This document shows, piece by piece, positions 35,399 through 47,500 of a stretch of 64,000 nucleotides of DNA. The notes below the pieces were generated by a model. That model searched no databases, was not told the DNA's origin, and worked only from the letters and a program-made list of their open reading frames with translations. The stretch is from the NCBI GenBank assembly GCA_039566865.1, contig CM076958.1, positions 4,254,501-4,318,500 of the forward strand, read 5' to 3'. Positions within the stretch are counted from its first letter, which is position 1. Each line of letters opens with the position of its first letter. Origin of the DNA: Aurelia coerulea (Eukaryota > Cnidaria > Scyphozoa > Semaeostomeae > Ulmaridae). The position numbers were made by a program, and so were the translations under genes.

Positions 35399-35555
35399 AT
35401 GCTTTGGACTGTCAGTTTGACCACTGGGCCAAGGCGAGTGAACCATGCAGCTGTGGGTGTCCCAGAAAAACGACTGCTTTTCTCATTTGGAGGTTATTGC
35501 ACAGGAGAGGAATGGAATCAGATTGAGAAAATGGATGTTCATATTTTCAATGTTT
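35399..35555 (+). CDS. KLHDC3: KLHDC3 exon 1
   Basis: Starts at ATG (MLWTVSLTTGPRRVNHAAVG) and ends before a consensus donor GTGAGT at 35556, leaving one base. Contains the first blade (FSFGGYCTGEEWNQ, then MDVHIFN). The donor choice is supported by the Val-Ser junction formed with exon 2. Confidence 0.92.
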
Positions 35556-38500
35556 GTGAGTATGATTAGTGACCTTGTTGGCCATTGCTTATGGCTATTG
35601 GTTGATAGTATCATAACTCTATCATTTAGAAAGGCCTGTCTGTTGGTGTCCTGCTATTCTAACACAGGGACTGCAGGAAAAGCAACTTTAACCCCCCTAT
35701 GAATTTCTCTTCTTTTCTTCCAAGCCTGGAAGGAGCACAAGAAGGGAATTTCATGGCTACATAACTAAGATGATAGCCCGGGAAGCTAGAACCCATGACT
35801 ATCCCAGGGTCATGACATAGAACACTACTAAATTACATCTAAATATACAATTACAAAAAGCTACATATAAACGATGTTTACCTAGACTGATTCCTTTTCA
35901 CAGTGATCCAGAGGATGGAAAAAATGCAAAAAATGAAACTTGCGATGGAGCATTGTGCTTATTTTTCCTTCGAAGAACAGATGTTCTTTAGTAAGACACA
36001 AAAAATTTCAGTTCAATTGGGTAAACCAATTTTTTGAAAAAAATCAACAAAGTTGACCAAAACTGCAAAGTTGCAACATCTAATCAATTTCAGGAAGAAA
36101 CTGGCAATCAACAACAAAATTCCTAATTTTCAAAACGGCATTTCTTTGCTTAACTTTGACCGATTTCCAAAAACTTTTTTTTTACTGAAAGACAATATCC
36201 TACTCTTCTTTAAAATCATTCTGATTACGTTATATTTCGTATTATTTTGGGCAATTTTTGCTGTTTTTGAATATATACACATTTCTTCAAAAACATTGCT
36301 TAAACTGCCTTAATTTTTATTCAAATATTGAAAACATAAATTACGCATCAAAACACATCTTAAGGTAATCATCCACCCTAAAATTCAATGTATTTTGTAA
36401 CATATCACAAAATATCTCGTTCAGAATCGTACCCAAAAAAATGTCACAACTGTTTTAAAATGCTGGGGATTTTTGTGATTTTAGAAATATTTGGTACAAA
36501 AACATGATGTCCTCTACGCATCAACAAATTGTTCACAAAATTCTCTCTCAAGCAAAATTAACGAATAGTATAGCCATTAGGGCAAACTTTCAACATCAAA
36601 ACGAATTACACTCTCCTCCGCAGAGGCAGGACTAAGACAAGTAAATAATACAAACTAATAGACTATGAAACGTTTCCTATATGCTCAGCGCTAGCTACAG
36701 TACATGGATTCAATCATTGCATCATCCAGTGTCGCTACTTTCAAAGTTATAGTGTTTTCTCTGTCCCTCTCTTCAAAACACTTTGCCTTCCTTGTTTGAT
36801 AATTGGAGCGGATGCAATCAACATTTGAGTGAAAATATCATGCAAGTTATTTTCCACTGAGTTTTGGAGGGTGCAACAAGCAACGTCCATATGAAAACTT
36901 CTGATGTGTTTTTTCCCTTGCAAACATTATGAGGAAAATGGAGCTCAATTTGACTAGCCAAATTTCATATCGAGCAAGATATGCAAGATGGTGCACTGTT
37001 GTCATGAAATTGTAAATTTCCTTAAATAAAATTTACTTCAATAAAATGGCACCAATTTTCCAGCTACGTTTCTATAACCATGTTTTAAGTTTTCTATATA
37101 ACCTCTGGCCCCCCAAGCTCCCAAAGGAGCAAGAAAACTGGGAAAGTTCCCAGAACTGGCTTTGAAGAAAATGGTTGAATTAATTATAGAATTAGCATAC
37201 CAAGATTGAACATTGAACAAAATAGGTTGGGAATCTCTTATTTCACTGTTGTTATTACAGGATATAACTTGATCAGAATTTTCCTTTCAACAATTTTAAG
37301 CTCTGAAAAAGAAAGATGTTTGCTTCTGGGCTCAAATTTTGGATGGTTTTTGGATAGTTTTTGGATTTCTAATCTCTAATTGTATATAACATATTCTTGT
37401 CTGGAGAAAACAAAACTCCTTGAATGGTATGAAAGGGGAAATGCATTACTCCTTTTATTCTCGTGATTTCTCTGGCCGCTGTGGAGGAGAATGTGAATTT
37501 TTTAATGGTCAAAGTTTGCGCTAGCACCTGTACTATTCGTTAATTTTACTTGAGAGAACATTTCGTAAATAATTTGTTGATACATAGAGGATTTATGTTT
37601 TTGTACCAATTATTGCTGAAATAAAAAAAATCCCCAGCATTTTTAAAACAGTCGTGACATTTTTCTGGGTACGATTCTGAACGAGATATTTTGTGATATG
37701 TTACAAAATACATTGAATTTTAGGGTGGATGATTATTTTAAGGTGTGTTTTGATGCGTAATTTATGTTTTCAGCATTTAACCAAAAATTAAGGCAGTTTA
37801 AGCAACGTTTTTGAAGAAATGTGTATATATTCAAAAACAGCAAAAATTGCCCAAAATAATACGAAATATAGCATAATCAGAACGATTTTAAGGAAGAGTA
37901 GGATATTGTCCTTCAGTAAAAAAAAAGTTTTTGGAAATCGGTCAAAGTTAAGCAAAGAAATGCCGTTTTGAAAATTAGGAATTTTGTTGTTGATTGCCAG
38001 TTTCTTCCTAAAATTGATTAGATGTTGCAACTCTGCAGTTTTGGTCAACTTTGTTAATTTTTTTCAAAAAATTGGTTGACCCAATTGAACTGAAATTTTT
38101 TGTGCCTTACTAAAGAACGTCTATTCTTTGAAGGAAAAATAAGTGCAATGCATTTTCTTAAATCTTAATTTCATCCATTTTTTCCAAAATTTTCCCATTC
38201 TGGATCACTGTGCTTTTTGTCGTAAATTTCACTCGTTTTTTATATTCACTCTAATTATTAAGACCTCCCTAATTATTAAGTTCTATTTTTGGCACCTGAG
38301 AATAGTAGGGCTAGCCACACAAAATTGATTTTTCACAATACCTCCACCCCTCCCCCAAAATGCCCCCTTGAAAATTGCTATTATAAAATATCTTATCAGT
38401 CTTTGTACGGCTTCTGTAAAATGCAGGTCTGCAGGTCCGATAAAATGCAGGTCTGTTTGATTGTAGGTCCCATTGTCACCTATGGATGGTTATTATCTGG

Positions 38501-41500
38501 GGCAAAGGGCCGTTTTTTACAAAACAAAGTCATAAAATCATCATTTGTTTTGGTTCTGCCTGCCATGACGTCTTATTTTCTATATTGCTATTCATCAAGT
38601 CACATCATTGCGATGTGGGAAATGTTACCCTTCGAAATTTGAGCAGTTACTTTTAGTTGCATAGTTACTACACTATGGTGGATGGGGTTTGGGTAATGAG
38701 GCTGATCGCATCACAAAGGTGAAACAAACTGCAGTGTGAGTGAAATTGAGAAAGACACTTGATTGCCTCAGCAATGAAAAGATTCTCTTTGAGGGAGTAA
38801 CAAGTTGCAAACAAGAATTTAATGCCAGTACAATCAAATATTGATAGTTGCCTTGGGGGTGCCTTTCAAAGAATTTTATTTTCGTTTGGGGAAACATTCA
38901 CATGCAGACATCCCTGAACATCATTTGATGCTTTTCAAAGACCTACTTTTTTATAAGAAACTTTGATCAATTTTTGAAGTTTAGCACTAAAACTTACTTA
39001 ACTTGTCTCTTATTTTCATGCCAATGAAATCAGTTCCTAAAGTAAACAAACCTGATCTGCACTGTTGTACTGATGAAAAAAAGCCCTTTCAGGATGAAAA
39101 CAGGAAGTGGGCACTAGCCTCGCTAAAGCCCATTGACCACTGTAGCATACCTTCATAAGCAGACCTGCCACTGATCTTGCAATGAGAACGGAATTTATCG
39201 GACCTGCAGACCCTCATTTTACAGAAGCCGATCTTTGTACTATTTTTTCATTGCTTCCCTGATTCTAGAGGGACACATAACTTGTTGAGGGTGCAGGTAT
39301 GTGTCATGTATATGCCATATAATTGGGTGAGGAAGAGCAAATTTCCTTTCCCTAAAGTTGGGGTTTTCAGCTTAACCCTTTGCATGCTGCAGGCCCAAAT
39401 TTGGGCCCAGCAAAACTTTCACTTCCATGCTGCGGGCCCAGATATGGGCCGAAGTACCTCCTCTACTTTATTTCCCTCTGTGGATCGATCGGATGCAAAA
39501 CAGGCGGAAATATTTTGCTCAATGTTTTTAACAGGGAATTTAGTGTTGTCTGTGACAAAAATTTACCATGGTTTACAGTGAAGTTTTACGATTTATTGGC
39601 AATCCAAGTTTCTCCGACTTCATCGCGTAGTTTTTCTTCGATTTTTCTCTAACTTCTCGAAATTTTCATCTGTTTTATTTTCTCGATAAATTACGTTCTC
39701 CACTAGCAATCAGCTTGCGAAAGATCTCATTTTGATGCGTGAGGGCTGCCCTTTTGATTTAGCCTCTTTCTGGTAAGGTAGATAGCCTCTATGTGATGCA
39801 GTGGAAGAAAAATGGGCCTAAGCAGCGGCGGCTGCCGGAGCGGCGCTGTAAACACATCGCAACTCACTCCAAAGTCATTCTCCCGCTAAATAAGGTAAAG
39901 TAAGGTATTTAGCAGTAATATAGAGACAAGAAATGTTAAACAATGGAAAGTCCTTGATATAAGTAGGTAAAAAGATGATTTGGCAATTAGACATGGATTT
40001 TGCTCGAAGAGCTAGGCAGCGGTCCCCATCGTGATCATAGTTGTGTACCTCCTGGGCCCCAGATGGTTTAGAAGTGATCATGAAATAGTCCTGATTTTTG
40101 AAGCCTTCAAAGTCTCATGTTTTCTGAAGAGTTTACCAAAAGAATGGGATTTTTAGCTCTTCCAACTCAATAACTTATGTGCTGGATGCAAAAGTGAAAA
40201 TAGATGCATAGTAATAGTGTTATGAAGAGACAAACACTCATCTGTGCTGTTTGTAGTACAATTATTTATACTTTATTTGCTGTTTATGAATGGGGCTTAC
40301 AAATGTATGTGTCGTCAGCTCAGCCCAATGGGTAAACTGAAAATAGGGCTCAAATCTTTAAAAAGGTCGGTGTAAAATTCTATTTCAATTTTCTTTGAAA
40401 TAAATGGCCTGGAAGGAACGCAGGGTTTTTCGTTGTCAATCTGCCATGGAAATTTATTGCTATCTTGATTAGTTTCAAAATGGCGTCATTTATTAAATTT
40501 GAGGCTATGACATCATCAAATTTCTAAATCCTAAACCAGAGAAGCTACAGATTTCTGCTTGCCACCATATTGTAGACCTTCATAAACCATGCTTTCCTTC
40601 AAAATGATATCATTTTGCCTCAATTGGTTTAGGACTTACAATGATTTAAAGTTTTTCAAAATTTTTCATGAATTTTTTCAAAAATAATTAAAATGCCGCC
40701 ATTTTGAAAAAAACTAAGATATCAGAAAATTTGCACGACATATTTACAAGAAAGTACCTTAACTTCCTTTCAAGCCATTCAATTCAAAGAAAAATGTCAT
40801 AGAATTTTACACCCACCTTGTCAAAGATGTGAAAGATTTGAGCCCTATGCTGGTAAACTGATAACTTTTCATTCTTCACCAACAGCCACTTTGCAATGGA
40901 ACAAATTAAAGACTCCATCAATATTAGACAGTAACTACAATTCTATACCATACATGAGATATGGACATACAGCATCAATAATTGGCCATATAGTTTACAT
41001 CTTTGGTGGAAGGAATGACAATTATGGTGCATGCAACACATTGTATTGCTTTGATACAGGTATGTCATAACATTTTACCAACTCATTTTACCAACGCGTT
41101 TTGCCACCTTTATTGTGTTTGCCAGTGGACAGGCTTCACAGACTTCAAAGGGAAATGATGCCATCAAGCAATCTGATATAAGCAAGGGTGTTAGGACACG
41201 GATATTTTGATTACGTATTTATTTACCTTGTTTTGATCTTTGTCTTGTTTTCTTGTCTTGTTTCAGTCTTCGTAATATGAGGCGTGCGATCGCACGCGCA
41301 CGCCTCCGCACACGCCTAAATTGCCCAAGGCGTGCGAAACGTCGCACGGGCAAACCTGAAAATTTACCGAATTTCATAAAATTTCAATCACAAACAATGT
41401 CGCAAAAAACAGAGCCCTCCTTTTATTTAGAATTTGAAATTTCTCCTTCATTCATCACTCGATGCTACGATTTTACTGCATAGCGCTTCGGTCTCTTTGC

Positions 41501-44500
41501 GAAAGGAAACCGTTGTAAAGGTCAGCTCACTGGCGAAGCAAACAAGATGCAAGGATTTCAAATGGAACTTTAAACGTTTATTTATCGATCTTAGCAAATG
41601 GATTCAACAAGAAATCTTTAAAGAACTGCAAGATGCGGAGGATAGACTTGTCTTTAATAATCTCTCCAATCTGTTGTATTTTGCGATAGAAAAGTTTCTT
41701 TGTGGGTCTATCATCGTTCTCTCTTCTTTGTTCATGTTCCTAGTTGAACCAAAGTGTTAACGTCGTCAAGAATCAGGGAGCAAAAATGATGAATAATACT
41801 CAATTTAATCTGATTTTGACACAAAACCCTTCTCTGGATTTTCTGCAGTGCATCTCTAGAGTAGGCCCACTACGAATTTGCGTAAACTCTCCAATAAACT
41901 TTAGATGCCTTAAAAGGTTTGGTTGCTTTTTCTAGAGCGTATATTCGCTACTTAATCACCTTCTTTAATCTGTCAATAACTTTTGTGAAATCTTTATTTG
42001 TTTTGAATTAGGCTTGAAGCCTAATTTAAGTCCACATTTTATTAAACGGGAAAACAGGAAACTGGATGGCCTAACTGCTTTGACCTTTCCCTAACTTGAA
42101 AGGCAGTACGACAGAGAAATACACACTCAACGAAATATTTTTCGTAACTTTAGTGGCACGGCAGTTTCTTGCCTGCCTTCTCTCTTCTTGACATGAAAAT
42201 AAGCCATAAGTCTCGTGGAAGAGAGCATTCACCGATGCAAGAACTACGTATTGAAAGCCTATTAATAAAGAGCAAAAAACACTCGAAAAAAGCGACGCTA
42301 TATTGGGGGTGATCACCCTCACAAGCTTATATCTGAGGGCAATAAAAGGCCGTTATCGATCAGCTTTCATAATTTACGGTAGTTTACGATATGAAAGGTC
42401 ATCTTGAAACCACCACCCCATATTTCTTGAGAACAAGAATGAAAAACAACAAATAATCGCAGTCATGATGATAAAAGTTAGCACTTTCGTATCGCACGCC
42501 ATCGCACGCCTAAACTAACCTAGACGTGCGAAATGCCGCACGCGGCCCATTTTCATATTACGAAGACTGGAGTGCGAATTACAATACCAAGTAATTTCGG
42601 AGCCCTTTAGACTCAAAAAATTAACTCTACACTTCTGGCATTAAAAATAAAGGAAACATGTAAGAAACTTTTGGTAGCAAAATGACCCAAAAATTTAAGA
42701 AACTGCCTTCCAGCCCCGGACCTTAGTTTCTTAAAAAAAATGAGTGTATCCTCTTTTTTTGTGTGGTGAAGAACTACCTCCAAGCTATTACCTGAAGCAT
42801 GTTGACCTTTTGAAGGTCTGAGGTTTGGTCAAAAGCAATGAATTCTTTTTCAATCACAGATACACTAAAATGGACAAGGCCAGCAGTGTTTGGTTGCCCT
42901 CCTGAAGCAAGAGATGGACATTCAGCTTGTGTCATTCAAACAAAGATTTACATCTTTGGAGGATTTAAAGAGATTGTGAGTGTCACCTAAAATTTGTTCA
43001 GCCCTCTTTCGTATTTGCTTGTTTAATATGATGTGAGTCAGCAAAAGTTGTGATGTTTGAAAATTTGGCAAAATTTTATTTTCTTGGGTATAGATCGGGT
43101 GCGCCAAAATGAACTATGCACGTTTGACAGGCTACGATAAATCGTACACAGGACCGATTTTGAAGATTCATGACTTAATCTTTAGAAAAAGCCTGAATTG
43201 AATTCTAGGATTTTTTGCAAATTGTCATGTTTTCAGTTTCTAGAGCCAGACGTGAGTTTCTTAAAATTTTCGTTCTCAAAAATACTTAAAACGATCAAAA
43301 AACGTCGATCAGATTTCTAAAGAATCGACATGAATGGACAAAGAGAAAACTTGTTCGTGGTGATTAGGGATCTAGAAATCAATTAATGAATCGATACAAT
43401 TAATCGATTCATTCACTGACCCTGATTCCTGAAAAACTGCAAGAGTTGCTCCAATTTTTACAGTAGAAGACACATCCTTTGGATATAAAAATGATAATGA
43501 TATCAAGAAATGCTCTCTCTTGAATTATGGCCAATTACCTAAGCTCCCTTCTAGCAATTCATTAGAAAGAATATTGAAATATCATTTTATACGATTGATT
43601 TTAAAATTTTCCAACTAGTTTACACCTGTGCTGTTCGCAAAGTGCCATTTTAGCTATTGGCAAGGGTCAGAAACCGTCCGTCTACCGTTAATGATAAGGT
43701 TACGAAAGTTGGATCTAAAAATAGCCTTAAATAACGGACTCATCATATTAAACTCATAAATGCAACAAAAACACCGAAATCAGTAGAAAGAAGACTTAAC
43801 TCCTGTAAAAGAAACAATAACCAAAGTAAGCCTGTAACAAGAGAAAAACTGTTAAATCCTGTAAGACAAAACCGAATTAACCTTAAAACCTGAAAGGAAA
43901 GAAATAAGTTAATAACTCACCAGTAACTGCTGAAAAGATAAACGTGAAATCATCAAATACTAGTTTCGTCGCACTCTCATCAGTTTGGTTCGTGCGAAGA
44001 ACAAATTACCAATAAAACAGGCCACTTTTATAGCAGACAAACAAAACAAAACCGAAAGTTAGATCATGTTTAGATCTTGGTGAACTTCAACTTTGGTAAT
44101 ACGAGAGTGCAGATGTTGATCGCCAGATATCAAAGATTGAATCACAGCCAAAACCATAAACGAACCGTCGGCCCGGGACCGCCGGAAAAAAAGCCTTTAG
44201 TTTGCTCCATTAGGGTTTCATTTTCAAGACAATCCTGGAACAGGCTTTTAGCTGTTCTACAAAAGAATCTGGATCGAGCGATATTTTCGTGCAATTTTTT
44301 TATTCGAGAGTTGCGATTGAGTAGCGTCAGAGCTTCCATTTAAATACCGCTGTTCAAATTGGAGAATTCTACAAAATGAATAAAAATATCGTTCGATTCG
44401 GATTCTTTTTTAGAATTCTTTTTCAGGTTTATTCCCAATGTCAAACAAAGTCCTCGTCATTTCTCATATATTCCTACCGGGTGTCCCAACAAATGTATAC

Positions 44501-47500
44501 GGATTTGGTTAACTCCAGCGCTGTGAATTAGCTTCAATCGATATCTAATCACTCTAAAAATATTCCTCGATAGTTAACTTGCACATAGGTACCTCGTTCG
44601 TTGATATTGGTACTTTGAGAGCAGACATGTTAATCTTGAAAGCTCAAATTTGCCTCTTCCTGCAAGCCAGAGCTTTAGCCTTTTGGCATAAGCAATTTCT
44701 TAAGACACAGCTTATAAATCAACGATAGCCTTGATGAAATTTAAACAATATTAGATCTTCTGTTATTCTGTTTTCCAGAGGTCACCCCCCCCCCCAGTCA
44801 CCCATTGGGAAGGTTCTTAATTTTTCATTAATTTCAATTCCTAATTTCGATGTGCTTCGGGAATTTGCTTAGGCCAAAAGGCCAAAGCTCTGGTTTACAA
44901 GTGGACGCAAATTTGAGCTTCCAATATTTATATTTCTGCTCTCAAAGCAAGAATACCAATAAACGAGGTAACTATGTTCAAGTTAACTATCGAGGAACAT
45001 TCTGATAGTGATTAGCCATTGATTAAAGCTAAATTCACATTGCTGGAGTAAACCAAGGTATTGGGACACCCGGTAAATTTTTGGGACACCCAGTATGTCA
45101 TCAAACATTCAGATGTACGTAAGTCGCCAGATAACATTTCCTCCTAGATGGTTTTGCACAATTTCAAAGCAAGAACTTTTTTATATATTCCATTAGAAAT
45201 TTATAGGACAAATATCTGGCACAAGCTACGCTACATTACTACAAAATCGATACTACGAGGAACAAAATACTATATCTGCCCTGCGGCCATTACACAAAGA
45301 GTAGAAATTACGTAAAGCTCAACACTGCACGTACAGAACTGCTACTACGAAAAAGGAAATTAGAGTTTGCGAAAAGGGACTCGGAGATGAGTGGCGTATA
45401 CAACTAGGTTTCAAATTAACTTAATCAAACCTGATCAAACCAACCAATTTTGTGCATGAACTTGTTGGAGATATGAATCATCAAAGTTCAAAGCAAACGG
45501 TTATCCCCCAAAGAGGAACCCTATGATCATGCGCAGAAAGTATGTTTGTTTTTTGTGGAAAGAATGTGGGCGGAGAATTCAACCACAATCCAAACAAGGA
45601 GTAGCAAAGAAACGAAGAGATTCTCGCGCATGGTAATAGGTTTCCCGGCTCTTAATCTGCTTTGAACTTTGCCAGCATAGCACAAGGCTTAGACAAAGGG
45701 GCAGTCCTCGGTATCCTCTACAATTTTAAACAACAAAGTCAGCTCGAGTATTTTTCTATTAATGTGAGTACTAATGTCTCTTTCATCATATAATAAAAGC
45801 TGCGTAAGAATTTCAATAAAGGTAATGATAATAAAGTAGAAGCTCCCACAACAAGAAGATCTCAACGTTGAACCTCAAAGAAAGGGCAGAGCAACAAAGT
45901 TCGAACCCTTCAGCTCCTTGAGATAATTATAAGGCATTAAAACAGAATTGATTTCATTTCTTGCTCCGTTATTTTTTTTTTGTATTTATTTTTCTTTTGT
46001 ATTTATTTTTTAATTTTCTATTTTGATTTTGTTTTTGAAAACCTACACAGTTTTCCCGGTGAGCGGCCACATTCCCTCCCACGACACTTGAGTCATTGAC
46101 TGCATATTTTTCTAGGCTCTGCTGTTGCGTTCAAAGCTGTTTACAAACACTTTTGAATGATTCAGAAAATAGTGGTCGCATCTTACATACTCTCATTAGG
46201 TCATACTGCCCATATACTGATATATTTCTTTGTAAGTCTGTTTCACATTTGATGTTAGGCACATCATGGGTGAATGAAAATCCATCCACACAAAATCGAC
46301 AGTATTTCGGACCATTGATATTGCGAATCAGAAACCCAGAGCTGACAGCATATGCGCAATGTGTTGAGCGTTGGGGACTCTGGAGGGGGATCAGTAGCGG
46401 TAGCAACTGCTGTCGTTGTTGTTCTCTCGTCCGGGGTTCCTATTGCTCAGCATCATACCACTATGCTGGCCTGACATCCAATGTGAAACGGATTCTAGTA
46501 TTTATCAGTAATTTATCGTATTTGTAGCTTTTTGTAGTTGTTTATTTAGTTCCTATTTTTTGCATGTCTTTATGTTAATGGACACAGGGTAGTCATCGTA
46601 TTTTGCTCCTTCTGGTTCCGTCCCTGTAGTGTTGTATAGTCTGTAAAGTAATTGGAAAGTATAGTAGGATGTAGATGTAACATGTATTGTAACATTTTAA
46701 ATGATTATAAAAAAAAATATTTCTTTGTTTTCAGGATGAGCAATTTTCATCTGATTTGTTTTACCTGGAAACCGCAACAATGACATGGCACCAGCCCAGA
46801 ACGGTATTTTGTTTATCTACTTTATTTATGTTTTACCTGGAAACCGCAACAATGACATGGCATCAGCCTAGAACGGTATTTTGTTTATCTACTTTATTTA
46901 CCGGAATTGTTTACACACTTGTTGACATAAAAGTTTTATGCAAATTGTTTATGAATTCCAAGATTCATAACTTTTCATGATCAAATGTTCCGAATATTTG
47001 TGTGTGTACTGTAACATTAATCTATAGTTTAGTTTAGTTTAGTTTAGTTTAGTTTAGTTTAGTTTAGTTTAGTTTAGTTTAGTTTAGTTTAGTTTAGTTT
47101 AGTTTAGTTTAGTTTAGCGTTTAGTTTAGTTTAGTTTAGTTCTTGTGCAATCAATACAATCGATTGGTTCTTGTAAAATGAGGGTTTAATTTCGCACTTT
47201 CAGCCTGTAGGTTCTTGATCCAATAGGTTCTTGTACGCAGGTGTTTACCGTATGCCTTGATTTCAAGCAGCTTTTATTTTCTACCGAGTGACCCAAAAAG
47301 AGTTAACTGAGAAAATCTGGTGCACAACCATAGAGTAATCGACCGAAGTCAGTGACTGAAACGTAGTTGTTTTGTTGCTAAATGGCTAGACTACTTCACT
47401 ATTATTTTTATCGACATGGTCAAATGGAGAAGAGCAGGATTTAATGAAGCAAGGCAGATCTAAAACCGGTCGAAAGTCTTTCAAGGACATTTTTGTGACA

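Larger units (their letters stand above)
42976..46734. other. KLHDC3 intron 3
   Basis: Holds the mariner-like element at 44477-45073 and a LINE 3' tail at about 46510-46720. The rest (43 kb, 45.1-46.1 kb) has no recognised feature; ORFs at 44077-44343 and 46096-46527 lack known motifs. Confidence 0.45.

Noticed and set aside
46096..46527. 143-codon Cys-rich ORF upstream of KLHDC3 exon 4
   Set aside because: The cysteines do not form a recognisable pattern, it lies within an intron beside a LINE tail, and there is no leader or splice support.
47027..47142. Possible interstitial telomere repeat
   Set aside because: The unit is AGTTT, not TTAGGG; it is an ordinary pentanucleotide microsatellite.
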